DNA from: Gammaproteobacteria bacterium UBA7449
GTDB taxonomy: Bacteria > Pseudomonadota > Gammaproteobacteria > Pseudomonadales > Pseudohongiellaceae
Length of the DNA stretch: 64,000 nt
Direction of reading: 5' to 3'
NCBI GenBank assembly: GCA_002477465.1
Contig: DLPV01000003.1
Span: 1-64,000, forward strand
The notes below the pieces were generated by a model that had not been told where the DNA came from, did no database searches, and saw only the letters and a program-made list of their open reading frames with translations. The translations under genes were made by a program, and so were the position numbers. Shown one piece after another: positions 60,862 through 64,000 of this stretch (the first letter of the stretch is position 1; each line of letters starts with the position of its first letter).

Positions 60862-61251
60862 ATGATTGTCTTCGGTGTTGCTCTTCTATCTATTTGTCTG
60901 ATTCTCGGTATGCTAATTGGCGAGGCCCTCGGTGTACTGCTGGGTGTGGATGCCAATGTTGGCGGGGTGGGTATTGCCATGCTGTTTTTGGTGTTTGCCA
61001 GCAATTCTGATGCACTAAAGGCGTTGACACAGGGTACTGCGGGAGACGGCATAAAATTCTGGAGCGCCATGTATATCCCCATAGTGGTTGCCATGGCGGC
61101 ACGTCAGAATGTTACCGCAGCGGTTGACGGCGGGGTGCTGGCATTAGTGGCAGGTGTCGCCGCTGTGGTTGTAAGCTTTGCGCTAGTGCCTATCTTGAGC
61201 AAACTGGGTAATCCGAAAACGCCATCCTTCGACTCGGAGGAGGCCAGCTAA
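60862..61251 (+). CDS. madL: Malonate transporter subunit MadL
   Basis: 129 residues, preceded by AAGGA. Four membrane segments: FGVALLSICLILGMLIGEALG, VGIAMLFLVFASNS, MYIPIVVAMAARQNV and GGVLALVAGVAAVVVSFALVPIL. The wording (GVLLGVDANVGGVGIAML, WSAMYIPIVVAMAA) matches MadL. MadL and MadM form a sodium-dependent malonate importer. The stop overlaps the MadM start in TAATG. Confidence 0.9.
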   Translation: MIVFGVALLSICLILGMLIGEALGVLLGVDANVGGVGIAMLFLVFASNSDALKALTQGTAGDGIKFWSAMYIPIVVAMAARQNVTAAVDGGVLALVAGVAAVVVSFALVPILSKLGNPKTPSFDSEEAS

Positions 61252-62009
61252 TGGACATTATCGAAACGGTATTCCTGCGCAACAGCCTCGTCGTCGCCTT
61301 CGCAGTGATCGGTGTAACGATTTGGATTTCTTATTTTCTCGCTGACAAACTCACCAATGGGCGCATCCATGGCTCCGCAATTGCGATAGCGCTGGGTCTG
61401 GTCGCAGCCTACTTTGGCGGGGTAGCAACGGGCGGTAATACTGGAGTTGCTGATGTAGCCCTGTTCAGCGGCATTGGCTTAATGGGTGGCGGTATGATGC
61501 GCGACTTCGCCATCGTGGCGACGGCTTTTGGCGTCCACTTGAGCGAACTCAAGAAGGCTGGCCTGGCAGGCGTCATCTCCATCTTTGCCGGCGTAATCGT
61601 GTCGTTTGTCGTGGGTGCAGCAATCGCCGTGATGTTTGGTTACACGGATGCCGCAGCAATTACCACCATCGGCGCTGGCGCAGTCACCTACATCGTTGGC
61701 CCGGTAACCGGTGAGGCGATAGGCGCGACTGATGCCGTGATTACCCTGAGCGTGGCCGCAGGTTTGGTGAAATCGATACTGGTGATGATAGGCACCCCCC
61801 TGGTGGCACGCTACATTGGCTTGGATAATCCCCAGTCCGCCATGGTTTTTGGCGGCCTGATGGGGACTACCAGTGGCGTCACGGCAGGCCTCGCTGCGAC
61901 TGACCCCAAACTGGTTCCTTACGGTGCCATGACCGCGACTTTTTACACCGGGGTTGGCTGCCTGCTAGGGCCTTCAATACTGTACTTCCTCGTTAGTGGC
62001 ATCTTCTAA
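61251..62009 (+). CDS. madM: Malonate transporter subunit MadM
   Basis: 252 residues, seven or eight membrane segments. The conserved core reads GLVAAYFGGVATGGNTGVAD, SGIGLMGGGMMRDFAIVATA and GGLMGTTSGVTAGLAATDP, the MadM pattern. It is the larger half of the malonate importer. It overlaps madL by one base and is followed after 26 bases by a malonyl-CoA synthetase-like gene, so import and activation are encoded together. Confidence 0.9.
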   Translation: MDIIETVFLRNSLVVAFAVIGVTIWISYFLADKLTNGRIHGSAIAIALGLVAAYFGGVATGGNTGVADVALFSGIGLMGGGMMRDFAIVATAFGVHLSELKKAGLAGVISIFAGVIVSFVVGAAIAVMFGYTDAAAITTIGAGAVTYIVGPVTGEAIGATDAVITLSVAAGLVKSILVMIGTPLVARYIGLDNPQSAMVFGGLMGTTSGVTAGLAATDPKLVPYGAMTATFYTGVGCLLGPSILYFLVSGIF

Positions 62010-62035
62010 AAACATTTGATCAAAGCGAACTTCAC

Positions 62036-63520
62036 ATGGCAGTTAATACTTTTCCTCAGCTAAGCAATGACAACGACAAGGTCGCCCTGGTCGAAGTAGA
62101 CCAGAGTTACAGTTACGGTACCGTAAACGAGCGCATCGACCGCTTTGCCAGCGGACTGCTCGCGGGCGAGCAGGATCTCGAAGAGGAGCGAATCGCTTTC
62201 TTCATCCCGGCGTCACTGGATTATGTGACAGTCTTGCATGGCGTCTGGAGAGCAGGTGGCATAGCAGTGCCGTTGAATGTGGCATCCGCTGTGGCTGAGC
62301 TCGATCATTACCTGAGCTGCGCTAGCGTCACGCGCATGATCGCGAATTCTGAGTATCACGAAGCGCTTAGCGAGCTATGCGCTTCGCTCAACATCGAACT
62401 TGTCAGCGTCGATCAGGTGTTAGCCGATAGTGTCGGGGCATTGCCTAAGATTGATGAGACCAGGCGTGCCATGATGCTTTTTACCAGCGGCACCACCAAC
62501 AAACCCAAGGGTGTTGTCAGCACTCACAAGACCATAAAGGCACAAATTACTACATTGATAGACGCCTGGGAGTGGAGCGAGAATGACGTCATTCCACTGT
62601 TTTTACCGTTGCATCATATTCACGGCATCATCAATATTCTAAGCTGCGGTCTATGGGCCGGGGCCACCGTGCATTTGTTTTCGAAATTCGATATTCCCAG
62701 AATTACAGAACAAGTGACATCTGGCACTTATAATGTATTTATGGCGGTTCCTACGATTTACGTTAAACTCATTCAGTACTTTGACAGTACCGATCCGGCA
62801 ACGGTGCGCGCCATCTGCGATGGCTTTGCGGAAATGCGACTGAATATTTCTGGCTCTGCGGCCTGCCCGGTCAAACTGTTCAAACAATGGCAAGACCTCA
62901 CTGGGCAGGTACTGTTAGAACGCTATGGCATGACCGAAATTGGCATGGGCATATCCAATCCCTATCACGGAGAAAGGCGTGCGGGCTGCGTAGGCCAGGC
63001 GCTACCGGGTGTTGAAGTCCAGCTGTTTGATGAGTACGACTCCCCTATTACGGAGGAAGCGCTCGCCGGCGAGATTCGCATCAAGGGCGAAAATGTATTC
63101 CTTGAGTATTGGGACAATCCCAAGGCCACTTCTGAGTCTTTTAAAGACGGCTGGTTCTGCACCGGCGATGTGGCAGTGTGGGAAGATGGTTTTTACCGCA
63201 TCATGGGTCGCTCCTCGGTAGATATCATCAAATCCGGTGGCTACAAGCTGTCCGCTCTTGAGATCGAGGGTGTGCTGCTGACCCACGACGACATTGCCGA
63301 AGTGGCGGTGATTGGGGTTCCAGATGACACCTGGGGTGAAGCGGTGACCGCATTCATCGGCCTCAAACCGGGGGCCAGCCTGGAGTATGAAGACCTCAAG
63401 ACATGGTGTGAGGGAAGAATGTCATCTTACAAGATCCCCAAGCACATCAAACTTGTTGATGCGCTGCCCAGGAATGCCATGGGTAAAGTCACCAAGCCCG
63501 CACTGAAAGAACTGGTCTAG
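62036..63520 (+). CDS. matB: Malonyl-CoA synthetase-like acyl-CoA ligase
   Basis: 494 residues. Adenylation motifs are FTSGTTNKPKGVVSTH, ERYGMTEIGMGIS, WFCTGDVAVWEDGFYRIMGR and the hinge and loop SVDIIKSGGYKLSALEIEGV, with the catalytic Lys in RNAMGKVTKPALKEL. The RYGMTE…GM and IKSGGYKLSALEIE wording is that of MatB/ACSF3. With MadLM upstream, the substrate is very likely malonate, made into malonyl-CoA for fatty acid or polyketide use or for decarboxylation; no malonyl-CoA decarboxylase is in the window. Confidence 0.85.
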   Translation: MAVNTFPQLSNDNDKVALVEVDQSYSYGTVNERIDRFASGLLAGEQDLEEERIAFFIPASLDYVTVLHGVWRAGGIAVPLNVASAVAELDHYLSCASVTRMIANSEYHEALSELCASLNIELVSVDQVLADSVGALPKIDETRRAMMLFTSGTTNKPKGVVSTHKTIKAQITTLIDAWEWSENDVIPLFLPLHHIHGIINILSCGLWAGATVHLFSKFDIPRITEQVTSGTYNVFMAVPTIYVKLIQYFDSTDPATVRAICDGFAEMRLNISGSAACPVKLFKQWQDLTGQVLLERYGMTEIGMGISNPYHGERRAGCVGQALPGVEVQLFDEYDSPITEEALAGEIRIKGENVFLEYWDNPKATSESFKDGWFCTGDVAVWEDGFYRIMGRSSVDIIKSGGYKLSALEIEGVLLTHDDIAEVAVIGVPDDTWGEAVTAFIGLKPGASLEYEDLKTWCEGRMSSYKIPKHIKLVDALPRNAMGKVTKPALKELV

Positions 63521-63540
63521 CCAGGCAACAACTTACTCTG

Positions 63541-63570
63541 CGCCTGATTTCCCGCTCATGAAATCAGGCG
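63541..63570 (+). terminator. Hairpin after the malonyl-CoA synthetase-like gene
   Basis: Perfect 10-bp stem CGCCTGATTT / AAATCAGGCG with a 10-base loop, 21 bases after the stop codon. It is not followed by a T run, so termination is likely but partial, or rho-dependent. Confidence 0.55.
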
Positions 63571-63698
63571 ATCGGGGTTAAGCTCTGGACTAATTCAGCG
63601 CTGATCAGTGCCGAGAGACGGTGCAGTTGATATAATGCCCATCGATTTTGCGCGGGCCCGATAGCCTGAACCAATAACCCATCGAGTAGTAAGCACTT

Positions 63699-64000
63699 TT
63701 GAAAACCGAGTTTCTAGGTAAAACCGTCTCTGGCCCATTTACCATCCCCTCAGGCATCGTGACCTGTTCCGCCAATATCATTCAGCGCTTTTTCGATCTG
63801 ATACCCGAAGTCGGTGTGCTCACTACCAAGAGCATTGGGCCAGAGCCAAGACTGGGGTACCGCGAACCTGTACTCACCCAATACGAAGCCGGCAGCTTCA
63901 CCAATGCGGTGGGCCTGACCAATCCCGGCGCTGATCGCTCGGCTGAGTTACTGGGTGAACTCAATATCCCCGACGACAAGTTTCTGCTGATTTCTATCTT
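63699..64000 (+). CDS. Dihydroorotate dehydrogenase-like enzyme, 3' end cut by window edge
   Basis: 100 codons are visible from a TTG at 63699; a stop codon lies 9 bases upstream in frame, so no other start is available. The sequence begins LKTEFLGKTVSGPFTIPSGI and continues with VGVLTTKSIGPEPRLGYREP and SFTNAVGLTNPGADR. These are the first barrel strands and the flavin-site loops of class 1 dihydroorotate dehydrogenases (also found in PreA-type dihydropyrimidine dehydrogenases). The active-site region is beyond the window, so the exact class stays open. Confidence 0.75.
   Translation, partial: MKTEFLGKTVSGPFTIPSGIVTCSANIIQRFFDLIPEVGVLTTKSIGPEPRLGYREPVLTQYEAGSFTNAVGLTNPGADRSAELLGELNIPDDKFLLISI

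Overview
The window looks like chromosomal DNA of a free-living, aerobic, Gram-negative heterotroph, most likely an aquatic gammaproteobacterium. The basis is the homodimeric AceE-type pyruvate dehydrogenase E1, an fpr gene paired with a divergent LysR regulator, an NnrU protein, a FusA2-type EF-G, and a very large number of exported, lipid-anchored and outer-membrane proteins. I cannot name the genus from sequence alone. No rRNA, tRNA, CRISPR array, prophage or transposase gene was recognised.

Layout. 1-13 kb: a SIMPL-domain protein (cut by the left edge), a small exported protein and an orphan aceE in overlapping order; DUF4159, ChaN-like, cytochrome c and SixA genes on the minus strand; a DUF481 outer-membrane protein; a GltB-type FMN enzyme; TPR, lipoprotein, TraB/GumN-like and iron-type alcohol dehydrogenase genes. 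13-21 kb: a two-subunit molybdenum hydroxylase (IorAB type), NnrU, an orphan ClpP, a cytochrome with an unusual CX3CH haem site and an MMPL/RND exporter. 21-31 kb: a one-cysteine redoxin, a broken FixJ-like response regulator, fpr/LysR, a second MMPL protein, a hotdog thioesterase, an acyl-CoA ligase and an exported amidase. 31-38 kb: a 54-residue exported peptide, a universal stress protein, an integron-type gene cassette with a recognisable attC site, FusA2, and a redoxin-cytochrome-copper monooxygenase-like fusion. 38-44 kb: an inositol-phosphatase-family gene divergent from GtrA, DprE1-like, DprE2-like and HAD-UbiA genes. That set matches the route to polyprenyl-phosphate D-arabinofuranose. 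44-58 kb: S-formylglutathione hydrolase, YedK, a tannase-family esterase, a CHRD protein, and two tandem PQQ dehydrogenases with N-terminal haem domains, followed by VOC, GFA, MOSC and PqqB-like MBL genes. 58-64 kb: an M48 lipoprotein protease, an 880-base repeat-rich intergenic region, a frameshifted DUF3667 gene, and a malonate uptake and activation set (MadL, MadM, MatB-like) followed by the start of a dihydroorotate-dehydrogenase-like gene.

Four loci are visibly damaged: a response regulator with two single-base homopolymer losses, a DUF3667 gene broken by an extra 5-bp repeat unit, a small membrane-protein gene with an in-frame amber codon, and a remnant of a GGDEF domain. Two structured repeat elements (around 48.8 kb and 58.9 kb) and the lone attC cassette add to the picture of a chromosome with mobile and decaying parts. 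The parts most worth following up are the D-arabinofuranose donor cluster in a Gram-negative setting, the integron cassette without a visible integrase, the haem-PQQ dehydrogenase pair and the redoxin-cytochrome-PHM fusion.
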